From: Albidovulum denitrificans
GTDB lineage: Bacteria > Pseudomonadota > Alphaproteobacteria > Rhodobacterales > Rhodobacteraceae
Reading direction: 5' to 3'
DNA length: 64,000 nucleotides
Assembly (NCBI RefSeq): GCF_002973535.1
Contig: NZ_PVEP01000001.1
Location: 992,001 to 1,056,000 of the forward strand
Shown here: piece by piece, positions 1 through 7,722 of the stretch
Position numbering within the stretch: the first letter of the stretch is position 1
Layout of the letters: each line of letters opens with the position of its first letter
Program-made: the position numbers and the translations under genes
Notes under the pieces: model-generated
What the model saw: only the letters and a program-made list of their open reading frames with translations
What the model was told of the DNA's origin: nothing
Database searches by the model: none

Positions 1-845
1 TCGATCGAGAGCGCGCGCAGGAACGCGCCCGAGCGGTCCTTCCAGGTCCAGACATAGCGCCCCTCCCCCGCCGCCTCTTGCAGCGCGGGAACCATCGCGT
101 CGATCTCCTCCGGCCGCTCGACATAGACCTCGATCTGGTCCGCGCCACCCTCGCGGTTGAAGAAGGATTGCGCCTCGGCGAAGGGCATGTAGATCCGCGC
201 GCTGTCCACATCCGCCCGCCCGGCGGAGAAGATATAGACAACCTCATAGACATTGACGCGGGGGCTGACACCAAAGGCGGTCTTGACGCCGTTCGGCTGG
301 ATCAGCTTCAGCTTGTCACCGATGCCAAGGCCCAGCGTCCGCGCCATCCCGGCCCCGACCGCGATCCCCTGATCAAAGCGGCCGATGTCGCCCAATGGCT
401 CCGGCGCGCCCTCGAATGTCGGCAGGTCGCGCAGCACCTTGGCCGCGACGCCATGCACCTCGGCCACCGCGGACTGGTTGCCATAGGTCGCCATCGCATA
501 GCCAAGGACACGCGGATTGGCGCGGGTCACCCCCGGCACGGCCAGAAGCTGCGCAGTCAGCGCCTCGTAATCCGTGATTGCGGTCGTGCTGACGCCGTTC
601 TCGTCCAGATAGGAATAGCTGCCGATCTCTGCATGGGCATAGGCGCCGATGACGGTATTGACGAACTCGGTCCGAAACCCGGCCCGCACCGCCAGCGTCA
701 CGACAAGCGCCATGACCCCCAGCGTGATGCCGATGAGGCTGATCCAGGTCATCGTGCTGACCCCGCCCTCGGCACGGCGCGCGCGCAGGTAGCGCCAGGC
801 GATCATGAATTCGAAAGGCGCGAAAGGCGCGGGTCGGCTGGCCAT
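1..845 (-). CDS. lolC: Lipoprotein-releasing ABC transporter permease (LolC/LolE family), 3' part missing
   Basis: Inner-membrane permease of the Lol system, which extracts mature lipoproteins and passes them to LolA. Reading the complement from the ATG at 845 gives an open frame to the window edge (about 281 residues). The N-terminus has the hallmark of the family: a cytoplasmic stretch with 'ARRAEGGVSTMTWISLIGI' leading into the first membrane helix (about residues 33-55), followed by a large periplasmic MacB/FtsX-like domain. GGAG lies 6 nt before the start. The family is about 410-430 residues, so roughly the last third lies beyond the window. It follows the PQQ dehydrogenase on the same strand; proS is a frequent upstream neighbour of lolC/lolD in this group. 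LolC and LolE cannot be told apart from this part. Confidence 0.88.
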   Translation of the reverse strand, partial: MASRPAPFAPFEFMIAWRYLRARRAEGGVSTMTWISLIGITLGVMALVVTLAVRAGFRTEFVNTVIGAYAHAEIGSYSYLDENGVSTTAITDYEALTAQLLAVPGVTRANPRVLGYAMATYGNQSAVAEVHGVAAKVLRDLPTFEGAPEPLGDIGRFDQGIAVGAGMARTLGLGIGDKLKLIQPNGVKTAFGVSPRVNVYEVVYIFSAGRADVDSARIYMPFAEAQSFFNREGGADQIEVYVERPEEIDAMVPALQEAAGEGRYVWTWKDRSGAFLRALSI

Positions 846-916
846 CGGGGCTCCGGGTCATCAGGGCGCGCGCAAGGTGGCGAGGGCGGGGGGAAAGGTC
901 AAGGGCAAGAGGGCCC

Positions 917-2101
917 TCAGTCCGGGGTGATCCGCAAAAGCTCCCCCTCCGGCGAATCCGTCACGGCAAGGATCGCGCCGTCGCGGTCGATGGCGATGTC
1001 GCGGAACCGGGCGGCGCCGGTGAAATACCGCGCCTCGCCCGTGACCCGTCCCTCCGCCAGCGTCAGCCGCACCAAGCCGCCGGGGTTCAGCGAGGCGGCA
1101 AGGATGTCGCCCTGCCAATCGGGCAGCATCGCGCCATCGTAGAAGGCAAAGCCCCCCGGCGCGATGACCGGGTCCCAGAAATAGACCGGCTCTTCCATCC
1201 CGTCGCGATGGGCGAGGCCCTCGCCGATGGGGCTGCCGTTGTAATTCTCGCCATAGCTGACGACGGGCCAGCCATAGTTCCGGCCCGGCGCGATCCTGTT
1301 CAGTTCATCCCCGCCGCGCGGCCCGTGTTCCAGCGTCCAGAGCACCCCGTCCGGTGCCAGCGCCGCGCCTTGCAGGTTGCGGTGACCCAGCGACCAGACC
1401 TGCGCCGCGACCCCGCCCTGCCCCGCGAATGGATTGTCGGACGGCACCGTGCCGTCGGCGTTCAGCCGGATCACCTTGCCGTAGCTTTTCGCCGGGTCCT
1501 GCGCGAACTGGCGTTCCCGCGGGGTGAAATGTTCGCCCGTGGTGATGAAGACATGATCGCCGTCCGGCACGACACGCGACCCGTAATGGGCGGCGGTGGG
1601 CGATGGCGGGTCCTGCACGAAGACCTCGGTCAACCCGGTCAGCCGGTTATCCGCCCCCAGTGTCGCATAGGCCGCCGCCGTGGCCGACAGGCCACCGCCC
1701 AGCGGTTTGGCATAGCTTAGCCAGATGCGGCGGCTTTCGGCGAAGTCAGGCGCCAGCGCCACGTCGAGCAGCCCGCCCTGCCCCTCGGCCAGCACATCCG
1801 GCACCCCCGCGACCGGCTCGCCCACCCTGCCATCCGCGCCGACGACACGCAGCGTGCCGCCCCGTTCGGTGACAAGGTAGCCGCCATCGGGCAGCACCGC
1901 GACGGCCCAGGGCGTGTCCAGCCCGCGCGCCAGCGTCCGGGCTGTCAGAACCACCCCGTCCTCGGTCTTCGGCGCGCGGGTCTGATCGGCGCGGGCCGGG
2001 GCCAGGTGGGGCGTGTTGCGGGCGCCATGGTCCCAACCCTCGGCCGCGGCCGCACCGGCCAGAAGGGAGAGGATGGCGGCGGCTTGAACGGTGCGGGACA
2101 T
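917..2101 (-). CDS. PQQ-dependent sugar dehydrogenase, periplasmic (soluble aldose dehydrogenase family)
   Basis: The product (394 aa) starts with a Sec signal peptide of about 20 residues (ILSLLAGAAAAEG). The six-bladed beta-propeller of soluble glucose/aldose sugar dehydrogenases follows (GSDH/YliI family). Visible family features are 'LDTPWAVAVLPDGGYLVTER' in the first blade, 'GQGGLLDVALAPDF', 'GHRNLQGAAL' and 'EHGPRGGDELN'. These belong to the PQQ- and calcium-binding face. The expected reaction is periplasmic oxidation of aldoses to lactones, with electrons going to the respiratory chain. GAGGAG stands 5 nt before the ATG. No PQQ biosynthesis genes are in view, so the cofactor must come from elsewhere. 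The natural sugar is unknown. Confidence 0.88.
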   Translation of the reverse strand: MSRTVQAAAILSLLAGAAAAEGWDHGARNTPHLAPARADQTRAPKTEDGVVLTARTLARGLDTPWAVAVLPDGGYLVTERGGTLRVVGADGRVGEPVAGVPDVLAEGQGGLLDVALAPDFAESRRIWLSYAKPLGGGLSATAAAYATLGADNRLTGLTEVFVQDPPSPTAAHYGSRVVPDGDHVFITTGEHFTPRERQFAQDPAKSYGKVIRLNADGTVPSDNPFAGQGGVAAQVWSLGHRNLQGAALAPDGVLWTLEHGPRGGDELNRIAPGRNYGWPVVSYGENYNGSPIGEGLAHRDGMEEPVYFWDPVIAPGGFAFYDGAMLPDWQGDILAASLNPGGLVRLTLAEGRVTGEARYFTGAARFRDIAIDRDGAILAVTDSPEGELLRITPD

Positions 2102-2186
2102 CTCGGCTCCTCAATCGCGGGGTCACGTCCCCATTGAACCCGCTCCGGCCCGATTTGGCCCCTCACAGTTGCGTCAGAGGCGCGCG

Positions 2187-2678
2187 TCAGGCGGGACGGC
2201 GCCGGAACGGCCGCAGGATCAGCGCCAGAAGCCCCATGATCGCGGCCCAGCCGCCCGCAAAGCCCACCGCCCCGGTCGTCACCCCCGCCGTGGTGGCCGG
2301 GACGGCGGGCTGAAAATCGGACCAGGTGGCGCTTAGAAGCTCAGGATCGTCGAAGCGTTGCGGCAGGAACAGCCGTTCGATCGGCCCGGCCTCGCGCAAC
2401 AGGGTCAGGTCGGATTGCAACCGGTCATGGCGCGTGAAGGTGGCGCGCATGTCGGCCTGCCTGTAGCCGAGGAATTCGGTCCCGGTCATCGACGCCAGCG
2501 CCGCCTCGCGGGTCAGGCCGGACTTGGCGGCAGAGGCATCGAAATCGGCGGTCACGGCGGACAGCGCATCGACCTGCCCAGCGAGCCGCTGAAGGTATTG
2601 CTGCGAAAACTCCGGGAATTGCGACAGGGCGAGGCCGCCCGCGACACCACCGGCAAGGGCAAGAAGCCTGACGACCAT
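2187..2678 (-). CDS. DUF2937 family membrane protein
   Basis: 163 aa. The layout fits DUF2937: an N-terminal membrane helix (residues 1-20) serving as signal anchor, a central soluble helical region rich in Leu/Asp that may sit in the periplasm, and a C-terminal membrane helix (about 135-157) ending in a basic tail (RPFRRRPA). Its function is unknown. An in-frame TTG lies one codon upstream of the ATG used here. Downstream on the same strand, 85 bp away, is the sugar dehydrogenase. No partner suggests a role. Confidence 0.7.
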   Translation of the reverse strand: MVVRLLALAGGVAGGLALSQFPEFSQQYLQRLAGQVDALSAVTADFDASAAKSGLTREAALASMTGTEFLGYRQADMRATFTRHDRLQSDLTLLREAGPIERLFLPQRFDDPELLSATWSDFQPAVPATTAGVTTGAVGFAGGWAAIMGLLALILRPFRRRPA

Positions 2679-2750
2679 CAACCTACCTCGGACGCGGTTT
2701 CATTGCGCCGAGTGTCCGCTTTTGCCGCGCCCCGCGCAAGGCTGGGCTGG

Positions 2751-2800
2751 AGCATGTGGCATGAAAAGTGGGAGCCGGTTTTCGTGCTTCCCGAACATGC
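2751..2800. repeat. 50-bp palindromic dispersed repeat, copy 1
   Basis: Nested inverted repeat: outer arms GCATGT/ACATGC, inner arms GCATGAAAA/TTTTCGTGC around a CCGGTT centre. It matches the element at 38133-38182 in reverse orientation at 46 of 50 positions. Translated, it gives the spurious 'HEKWEPVF' reading that marks a family of AAAAGTGGGAACCGGTTTT palindromes common in alphaproteobacterial intergenic regions. It lies between proS and the DUF2937 gene. Confidence 0.85.
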
Positions 2801-2820
2801 GACACGCTCTACGCGGCCTT

Positions 2821-4161
2821 TTACGGATGCTCCGCGTAGATCTTCGCCATGCGGTCGATGGCGGCCTCGGGCGACATCTCCTCGCTCTCGCCCGTGCGGC
2901 GGCTGGTCAGTTCGACCTTGTTCGCGGCGATCCCGCGCGGCCCGACGGTGATCCGCCACGGCAGGCCGATCAGGTCGGCGGTCGCGAATTTCGCCCCCGC
3001 CCGTTCGTCGCGGTCGTCGTAAAGCGGATCAAGCCCCTTGGCCTTCAGCGCGGCATAGATCGACTCGCAGGCGCTGTCGGTGGACCCGTCGCCCTGCTTG
3101 AGGTTGACGATCCCGACAGAGAAAGGCGTCACGCCCTCGGGCCAGATGATGCCCTTGTCGTCGTGATTGGCCTCGATCAGCGCGCCGACCAGACGGCTGA
3201 CGCCGATGCCGTGGCTGCCCATCTGCACCGGCACGCGGCTGCCATCGGCGGTGACCACCGTCGCGCCCATCGGTTCGGAATACTTGGTGCCGAAGAAGAA
3301 GATCTGCCCGACCTCGATCCCGCGCCCGACCTTGCGGCGTCCCTCGGGGATCGCGTCGAACACGGCCGCGTCATGGGTTTCGTCCGTGCGGGCATAGGGC
3401 GTCGTGAACTCCGCACAGATCGCGGCGACCTCCTCGCGGTTGTCGTAATCGACCGCGCGGTCGCCCAGCTTCAGCTCGGTCACCGCGCTGTCATAAAAGA
3501 CCTCGCTTTCGCCGGTCGAGGCGAGGACGAGGAATTCATGCGTGTCGTCGCCGCCGATCGGGCCGCTATCCGCGCGCATCGGGATCGCCGTCAGGCCCAT
3601 GCGTTCGTAGGTCCGCAGGTAGCTGACCATGTGGCGGTTATAGGCATGCAGCGCGTCTTCGCGCGTCAGGTCGAAATTGTAGCCGTCCTTCATCAGGAAC
3701 TCGCGCCCGCGCATGACGCCAAAGCGGGGGCGCACCTCGTCGCGGAACTTCCACTGGATGTGGTAAAGCGTCAGCGGCAGGTCCTTGTAGCTGTTCACAT
3801 GGGACCGGAAGATGTCGGTGATCATCTCCTCATTCGTCGGACCGTAAAGCATGTCGCGCTCATGCCGGTCGCGGATGCGCAGCATTTCCTGCCCGTAATC
3901 GTCATAACGGCCGCTCTCACGCCAGAGGTCGGCGGGCTGAAGCGTCGGCATCAGAAGCGGGATATGGCCCGCGCGCTGCTGCTCCTCATGCACGATCTGT
4001 TCGATCCGGCGCAGCACCTTGAAACCCATCGGCAGCCAGGAATAGATCCCGGCGGCCTGCTGCTTGATCATGCCCGCGCGCAGCATGTAGCGATGGCTGA
4101 CGATCTGGGCCTCGGCGGGATTTTCCTTGAGGACGGGGAGGAAGTAGCGGGACAGACGCAT
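2821..4161 (-). CDS. proS: Prolyl-tRNA synthetase (short form without editing insertion)
   Basis: Class II aminoacyl-tRNA synthetase charging tRNA-Pro. It is 446 aa when started at MRLSRYF. The catalytic core shows the motif 2 region '[20 protein letters not shown]' and '[13 protein letters not shown]', and near residue 310 '[15 protein letters not shown]' (motif 3). A C-terminal anticodon-binding domain follows. At about 440 residues it is the alphaproteobacterial/mitochondrial-like form that lacks the roughly 180-residue INS editing domain of E. coli ProS. The frame stays open 60 bp further upstream, but the extension ([12 protein letters not shown]...) has no family match, so the internal ATG was chosen. 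Confidence 0.95.
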   Translation of the reverse strand: MRLSRYFLPVLKENPAEAQIVSHRYMLRAGMIKQQAAGIYSWLPMGFKVLRRIEQIVHEEQQRAGHIPLLMPTLQPADLWRESGRYDDYGQEMLRIRDRHERDMLYGPTNEEMITDIFRSHVNSYKDLPLTLYHIQWKFRDEVRPRFGVMRGREFLMKDGYNFDLTREDALHAYNRHMVSYLRTYERMGLTAIPMRADSGPIGGDDTHEFLVLASTGESEVFYDSAVTELKLGDRAVDYDNREEVAAICAEFTTPYARTDETHDAAVFDAIPEGRRKVGRGIEVGQIFFFGTKYSEPMGATVVTADGSRVPVQMGSHGIGVSRLVGALIEANHDDKGIIWPEGVTPFSVGIVNLKQGDGSTDSACESIYAALKAKGLDPLYDDRDERAGAKFATADLIGLPWRITVGPRGIAANKVELTSRRTGESEEMSPEAAIDRMAKIYAEHP

Positions 4162-4242
4162 CGCGGACTCTCGGGTTGAAGACCTTCCCGCGTTCCTAGC
4201 CGCAAGCCCCGCCACAGGCAAGCAGCCCCGCCACGCCGCCCG

Positions 4243-4779
4243 CTATTCGGCCGCCTGATCGGGCCGCGCCGGGGGCGGGTGGAGGCCGCCCGCCAGCAGG
4301 TCCTCGACGAAATAGGCGGCGAACTGGTGACGGCCCGAGGTGCCGGACTTGGCGTAGATCGAGGTCATCTGCGCCCGCACCGTGCCCTGCGCCGCGCCGC
4401 GCATCGCCGCGATCTCGGCAATGTCGAAGCCCTTGAGGGCAAGCATCCCGATCTCCCGCTCTGCCGGGCTAAGCCGCCATGCGTCGAACTGCGCGGCGAT
4501 GATGTCGGACATCGCGCCCGAGGCGACGGCCAGCGCGTCCTCATGGCTGCGAAGCTCCGAATGGGTGCGGCGCAGCTCGATGATCCCGAAGACGCTGCCC
4601 AGCGTCAGGCCGACGGCGATCACCGCTTCGGCGACAGTGTGCAGGCCGACCGCGGCACCGGAGAGGTCGGCGGCGGAATCGGTCACGAAAAAGACCGCCG
4701 CCGTCGCCTGCACCAGCGTGAAGATGGCAAGCGCGGTCTTGCGCCGCCGTCGCGCCGTGGCTGTATCCTGAGGGTCCAT
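4243..4779 (-). CDS. Membrane-anchored LuxR-type HTH transcriptional regulator
   Basis: 178 aa. Two predicted membrane helices (about residues 15-33 and 44-65) and a short linker helix (residues 66-95) precede a LuxR/FixJ-type DNA-binding domain (about 100-160). The HTH motif reads 'LSPAEREIGMLALKGFDIAEIAAMRGAAQGTVRAQMTSIYAKSG' in two adjoining pieces, with the usual Glu and Val/Lys pattern. It has no receiver or ligand domain, so any input probably comes through the membrane segment. The cytochrome b561/PepSY pair directly upstream on the same strand suggests a link to membrane redox state, but that is inference. Confidence 0.75.
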   Translation of the reverse strand: MDPQDTATARRRRKTALAIFTLVQATAAVFFVTDSAADLSGAAVGLHTVAEAVIAVGLTLGSVFGIIELRRTHSELRSHEDALAVASGAMSDIIAAQFDAWRLSPAEREIGMLALKGFDIAEIAAMRGAAQGTVRAQMTSIYAKSGTSGRHQFAAYFVEDLLAGGLHPPPARPDQAAE

Positions 4780-4818
4780 GCCATGCCTCCGGTGGTCTTC
4801 CGGGAAGGCATCCCCGGA

Positions 4819-5451
4819 TCAGCGCCGCGTCCCGAAGAGCATAGGGCGGACGATATTGCGCCGCAACACAAGGCTTTCGGCCAGAACCCCGCCAAGGTGG
4901 AGAACCGCCAGGACCAGCAGCAGGTTTGCGCCGATCTCGTGCAAATCCTGGACCCAATGGCCGCCCTCCGCCTCTGCACCCGCGCTGCCGGTACTGTCAG
5001 CACTGTCATCGACCAGCGCCGACCAGTCGCCCGCCGCGACCGCCTCTTGCTGGCGCGCGACGTCCCAGGGGGTTGCCCCCTTGGTCATCACGATCCCGGT
5101 CGCAATCACGATCCCGAGCGAAAGCCAGAGCGCATAGATCATCATCGCGCCCGCCGGGTTATGCGACCGGAACTCCCGCCGGCGGCGCCGCGCGAGGCGG
5201 TTGAGGTGGCTCAGCGCGTCGATGGGCCGGGGCGGGAAGGCGGCGAACCGCGCCTCCCACGGGCCGACAAGACCCCAGACCAGCCGGATGGCAAGAAAGG
5301 CCATCCCGATCCAGCCCAGCCAGACATGCAGCGCGCCCCCGCCCTTGGTGAACAGCGCGTTGGCGGCCACCGCGCCCGCGATCACCCAATGGCTGACGCG
5401 AACGACGGGGTCCCAAAGGGCGGGCGGCGGGCCGACAAGGTCACGCGACAT
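4819..5451 (-). CDS. Cytochrome b561-family di-haem membrane protein
   Basis: 210 aa. Four predicted membrane helices with histidines in the expected places: 'VVRVSHWVIAGAVAANALF' (helix 1), 'ALHVWLGWIGMAFLAIRLVWG' (helix 2), and 'VQDLHEIGANLLLVLAVLHLGGV' (helix 4). These are the haem b ligands of the prokaryotic cytochrome b561/Ni-Fe hydrogenase b-type family (PF01292). It moves electrons across or within the inner membrane. Its start lies 1 bp from the stop of the upstream PepSY-like gene, so the two are almost certainly co-transcribed. A Ser/Gly/Glu-rich loop (about 150-165) is not typical of the family core. Confidence 0.85.
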   Translation of the reverse strand: MSRDLVGPPPALWDPVVRVSHWVIAGAVAANALFTKGGGALHVWLGWIGMAFLAIRLVWGLVGPWEARFAAFPPRPIDALSHLNRLARRRRREFRSHNPAGAMMIYALWLSLGIVIATGIVMTKGATPWDVARQQEAVAAGDWSALVDDSADSTGSAGAEAEGGHWVQDLHEIGANLLLVLAVLHLGGVLAESLVLRRNIVRPMLFGTRR

Positions 5452-5452
5452 A

Positions 5453-5716
5453 TCAGTCGTTGTCCTTGATATCGGTGACAGCGCCGGTCTTGGGGTCGAT
5501 ATAGACCTCCATGGGCTTGTTGGTGGCGGTGTCGGTGCATTTCGCCTCGATCTTGCCGCCCTCGGCCTCGAAATCGTTCACCGCGCAGCCCGCCGCCTCA
5601 AGCGCCGCCTTGGCGTCGTCCGGGTTGGTGCCGACCACATCGCCGACCTGCGGCATCGCAAGCGCCGCCACCGGGGTCAGGGCGAGGAGAGCGGAAAGAA
5701 GGATCGAGGGTTTCAT
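5453..5716 (-). CDS. Small secreted PepSY-like protein
   Basis: 87 aa from the ATG at 5716; an in-frame start 24 bp upstream adds only MTLLKGRS ahead of the signal peptide. The signal peptide is MKPSILLSALLALTPVAALA. The mature part has a PepSY-like core (VVGTNPDDAKAALEAAG, then EVYIDPKTGAVTDI) with two cysteines that could pair. PepSY proteins encoded beside cytochrome b561 are a recurring bacterial pair, with the small protein thought to modulate or ligand the membrane cytochrome. It is the first gene of the pair. Confidence 0.75.
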   Translation of the reverse strand: MKPSILLSALLALTPVAALAMPQVGDVVGTNPDDAKAALEAAGCAVNDFEAEGGKIEAKCTDTATNKPMEVYIDPKTGAVTDIKDND

Positions 5717-5931
5717 GGATCTGCCTTTCAGAAGCGTCACAATGGGAAACGTCGCCGGAACCTGCCGTCCCGGCGCCCTTCACCTGCCCCCTGCCCCGGC
5801 CCCCGTCGATTGTCCAAAAGCTTATACCCCCCCGAATAAGCAGGTGCTGACAGCGGGAAATCGCCGAAGGTGCAAGCTTGCATGGCCGCACCGAACCTGC
5901 CATCTGATGGGGAAAGGAGAGCCTGACCCGC
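5717..5931. other. Divergent intergenic region with two short inverted repeats
   Basis: 215 bp between the minus-strand PepSY gene and the plus-strand permease. It holds GCTTAT-N10-ATAAGC (5820-5841) and a perfect 12-bp palindrome TGCAAGCTTGCA (5871-5882). AGGAG at about 5915 probably serves the permease. No open frame here looks coding. Confidence 0.4.
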
Positions 5932-6999
5932 ATGAGCATGCCCGTTCGCCAGCAACTCATCTACTGGGGGATCGCCGCGGCGGTCTTCTTCCTGGTGCTG
6001 TGGGGGCTTGGCACCGTGATCCTGCCCTTCCTCGTCGGCGGGGCCATCGCCTATTTCCTCGACCCCGTCGCCGACCGGCTTGAGGGGATGGGGCTTAGCC
6101 GCACCGCCGCGACCGCCGTCATCTCGGTCTTTGCGCTGGTGATGTTCGTGGTCCTGTCGCTTTTGATCGTGCCGATGCTGCTGCGCCAGCTTGGCGGGCT
6201 GGTGAACGCCGCGCCGGAAATCATCGGCCAGCTTCAGGTCTTCCTGAAAAACCACTTCCCCTCGCTCTTCGACGATCAGAGCGTTTTGCGCGAGACCCTC
6301 GCGGGCGTCGGCAAGACGATTCAGTCGAAGGGCGCGGAACTGGCCAGCACGCTGCTGTCCTCGGCGCTGTCGGTCATCAACTTCGTCGTCTTCATCGTCG
6401 TCGTGCCGGTGGTGGCCTTCTACCTGCTTCTCGACTGGGACAACATGATCGCGCGCATCGACAAGCTTTTGCCGCGCGAACACCGCGACACGATCCGCCA
6501 GCTTGGCCGCGACATCGACCAGGTGCTTGCCGGGTTCGTGCGCGGGCAGGTTCTGGTCTGCCTGATCCTCGGCACATTCTATTCTGTCGCGCTGATGCTG
6601 GCGGGGCTGAATTTCGGCCTGATCGTGGGCGCGATCGCGGGGCTTGTGACCTTCATCCCCTATATCGGGGCGCTGACGGGCGGCGCGCTGGCGATCGGGC
6701 TGGCGCTGTTCCAGTTCTGGGGCGACTGGTTCCAGATCGGTATCGTCGCGGGCATCTTCGCGCTTGGCCAGTTCCTTGAGGGCAACATCATCACGCCGCG
6801 CCTGGTGGGCAAGTCGGTGGGGCTGCACCCGGTCTGGCTGCTTTTTGCCCTGTCGGCCTTCGGCACCGTCTTTGGCTTTGTCGGCATGCTGGTTGCCGTC
6901 CCGGTGGCGGCCGCACTTGGCGTCTTCGCCCGCTTCGGCATCGCGCAATACCTCGACAGCCGCCTCTACCGGGGCGATGCGGGCGGAACGGACGGCTGA
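5932..6999 (+). CDS. AI-2E family transporter (PerM/TqsA-type permease)
   Basis: 355 aa with about eight membrane helices in the family layout. Two or three N-terminal helices (residues 12-85) are followed by an amphipathic soluble stretch (90-150) and then a hydrophobic C-terminal half containing 'FVRGQVLVCLILGTFYSVAL' and 'EGNIITPRLVGKSVGLHPVW', the most conserved block of PF01594. Members export small molecules or ions; the substrate here is unknown. Its stop is 1 bp before hdaA, as in other alphaproteobacteria where this permease precedes hdaA. Confidence 0.9.
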   Translation: MSMPVRQQLIYWGIAAAVFFLVLWGLGTVILPFLVGGAIAYFLDPVADRLEGMGLSRTAATAVISVFALVMFVVLSLLIVPMLLRQLGGLVNAAPEIIGQLQVFLKNHFPSLFDDQSVLRETLAGVGKTIQSKGAELASTLLSSALSVINFVVFIVVVPVVAFYLLLDWDNMIARIDKLLPREHRDTIRQLGRDIDQVLAGFVRGQVLVCLILGTFYSVALMLAGLNFGLIVGAIAGLVTFIPYIGALTGGALAIGLALFQFWGDWFQIGIVAGIFALGQFLEGNIITPRLVGKSVGLHPVWLLFALSAFGTVFGFVGMLVAVPVAAALGVFARFGIAQYLDSRLYRGDAGGTDG

Positions 7000-7000
7000 G

Positions 7001-7678
7001 ATGGTCGCGCAACTGACCTTCGACCTGCCGGTGCGCCCCGCACTGGGGCGTGAGGATTTCTTCGTCTCCCCCGCCAATGCGCTGGCCGTCGCGACGCTGG
7101 ACCAGCCCGACCTATGGCCCAACGGAAAGCTTCTGCTGATCGGGCCGGAGGGCGCGGGCAAGACCCATCTGGCGATGGTCTTCGCCGCCAGGACCCGCGC
7201 GCAGGTGATCGAGGCGGACGATCTTGCCGCCGCCGACCTGCCCGAGGCCGCGGCACTGGTGATCGAGAATGCCGATACCGCGGCGGGCGATCCTGACGCC
7301 GAAACCGCGCTTTTCCACCTGCACAACCACATGACCGGACGCGGCGGGCTGCTGCTGCTGACCGCCACGCGCGCGCCCCGCGACTGGGGCCTGACGCTGC
7401 CCGATCTGCAAAGCCGGATGGAGGCGACGGCGACCGCCACCCTGCTGCCGCCCGATGACGCGCTTCTGGGCGCGGTGCTGGTCAAGCTGTTCGCCGACCG
7501 CCAGCTTCAGGTCGCCCCCGGCTTCATCCGCTGGCTGGTGCGGCGCATCGACCGTTCCTTCGCCACCGCCCGCGCCGTCGTGGCCGCCCTTGACGCCGAA
7601 GCACTTGCCACGAAACGCCCGATCAACAGCACCCTTGCCGCCGGGCTTCTCGACAGCGACGGCAAGGTCGCGCCATGA
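7001..7678 (+). CDS. hdaA: DnaA-related regulator of replication initiation, HdaA
   Basis: 225 aa. A short DnaA-type AAA+ protein: 'LLLIGPEGAGKTHLAMVF' carries the P-loop (residues 48-55), the Walker B region is degenerate (ALVIENADTA), and a small helical lid follows. The DnaA DNA-binding domain IV is absent. In Caulobacter HdaA, with the sliding clamp, stimulates DnaA-ATP hydrolysis and prevents over-initiation. The N-terminal 'QLTFDLP' fits the clamp-binding consensus QL[SD]LF-type motifs of Hda proteins. The frame is open upstream, but the ATG at 7001 puts this motif at residues 4-10. It lies between the AI-2E permease and ppk. Confidence 0.88.
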   Translation: MVAQLTFDLPVRPALGREDFFVSPANALAVATLDQPDLWPNGKLLLIGPEGAGKTHLAMVFAARTRAQVIEADDLAAADLPEAAALVIENADTAAGDPDAETALFHLHNHMTGRGGLLLLTATRAPRDWGLTLPDLQSRMEATATATLLPPDDALLGAVLVKLFADRQLQVAPGFIRWLVRRIDRSFATARAVVAALDAEALATKRPINSTLAAGLLDSDGKVAP

Positions 7679-7722
7679 TGGGTCAGGCATCCCCGCGCGT
7701 GTAAGAGAGTAGCGAGCATCCG

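Noticed and set aside
2722-4179. 485-codon plus-strand frame over proS
   Set aside because: Antisense shadow; its N-terminal residues come from the dispersed palindromic repeat ('KSGSRFSCF').
5737-7485. 582-codon minus-strand open frame
   Set aside because: Antisense of the AI-2E permease and hdaA; highly charged low-complexity protein (HDDEDDEVDD...) without a start-site motif.
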